Shown here piece by piece: positions 40,564 through 40,664 of a stretch of 40,664 bases of DNA. The position numbers and the translations under genes are program-made. The DNA comes from a bacterium. Lineage in GTDB: Bacteria > Elusimicrobiota > Elusimicrobia > UBA1565 > UBA9628. Within the stretch, counting starts at the first letter, position 1. Every line of letters begins with the position of its first letter. The notes under the pieces are model-generated. The model had not been told where the DNA came from and did not search any database. It saw only the letters and a program-made list of their open reading frames with translations. The stretch spans positions 1 through 40,664 of the forward strand of contig JAJZAK010000020.1 of assembly GCA_021799485.1 (NCBI GenBank). The letters are read 5' to 3'.

Positions 40564-40664
40564 ATGATACTTCAGAACGGGCACCGTTGGAAAGTCGAAA
40601 AATCGAAAGAAGTGGTGACGACGTCGTTTGCGGGGTTGCCGATGCTCACGGAGCTGGCGCACCA
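40564..40664 (+). CDS. Transposase N-terminus (IS1380-like), cut by window edge
   Basis: 33 codons are visible, from an ATG with Shine-Dalgarno GAGGTGA, running off the window. The sequence RWKVEKSKEVVTTSFAGLP followed by MLTELAH resembles the opening of IS1380-family DDE transposases, in which a basic stretch is followed by a hydrophobic GLxLLxEL-type helix. The family call rests on this short piece alone; IS4-like elements are an alternative. Confidence 0.6.
   Translation, partial: MILQNGHRWKVEKSKEVVTTSFAGLPMLTELAH

Overview
The window is 40.7 kb of GC-rich, densely coding bacterial chromosome. There is no gene-free stretch longer than about 170 bases, and I see no tRNA, rRNA or CRISPR. 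An outer membrane is implied by a TolC-type channel, an EmrA/EmrB pump and a predicted beta-barrel ending in Phe. Protein flavour, GC content, the many stand-alone receiver proteins, hpnCDE and a large Ser/Thr kinase with TPRs suggest a free-living or sediment Elusimicrobiota-like bacterium. That assignment is an inference; no marker here proves it.

Left part (1-13.3 kb), almost all minus strand. First come a GT-C membrane glycosyltransferase, a hendecad-repeat coiled-coil protein and a 66-residue unknown, then a lone plus-strand VOC/HPPD-like dioxygenase. A long minus-strand run follows. Read in the direction of transcription it is marR, tolC, emrA, emrB (a self-regulated tripartite efflux operon), a CheY-like receiver with a CheC-like phosphatase, an SPFH/slipin, hemW and valS.

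Middle (13.4-28.3 kb). Three minus-strand genes (unknown 439 aa, amidinotransferase/DDAH-like enzyme, Lys/Arg/Ala-rich secreted protein) diverge from a plus-strand run: chelatase-like exported protein, unknown exported protein, glgC, phoH, ybeY, a response regulator. On the minus strand rplU, rpmA, obgE, hpnC, hpnD, hpnE and a 2-TM protein follow one another, so squalene synthesis from farnesyl diphosphate sits behind the ribosomal-protein/Obg genes. An ArsB/SLC13-type permease lies upstream of them.

Right part (28.3-40.7 kb). A perfect 22-bp inverted repeat of REP/MITE type precedes a TlpA-like lipoprotein and a beta-barrel protein. Next is a compact plus-strand trio: a 57-aa DUF5989-like protein, a 72-aa SxtJ-like mini-protein and a NodU/CmcH-type carbamoyltransferase. 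The first two are too short or wrongly started for ordinary ORF calling. A minus-strand signalling block follows: 4-TM protein, winged-helix regulator with a degenerate split receiver, receiver, dCache histidine kinase, receiver-kinase hybrid, DUF2332 protein, and a transmembrane Ser/Thr kinase whose sensor part is N-terminal. The right edge enters an insertion sequence (probably IS1380-like) whose first 60 bases can fold to hide the transposase ribosome-binding site.

Two genes (marR and the 150-aa membrane protein) have sigma70-like promoters so close to the start codon that their mRNAs should be leaderless or nearly so; two others may follow the same pattern.
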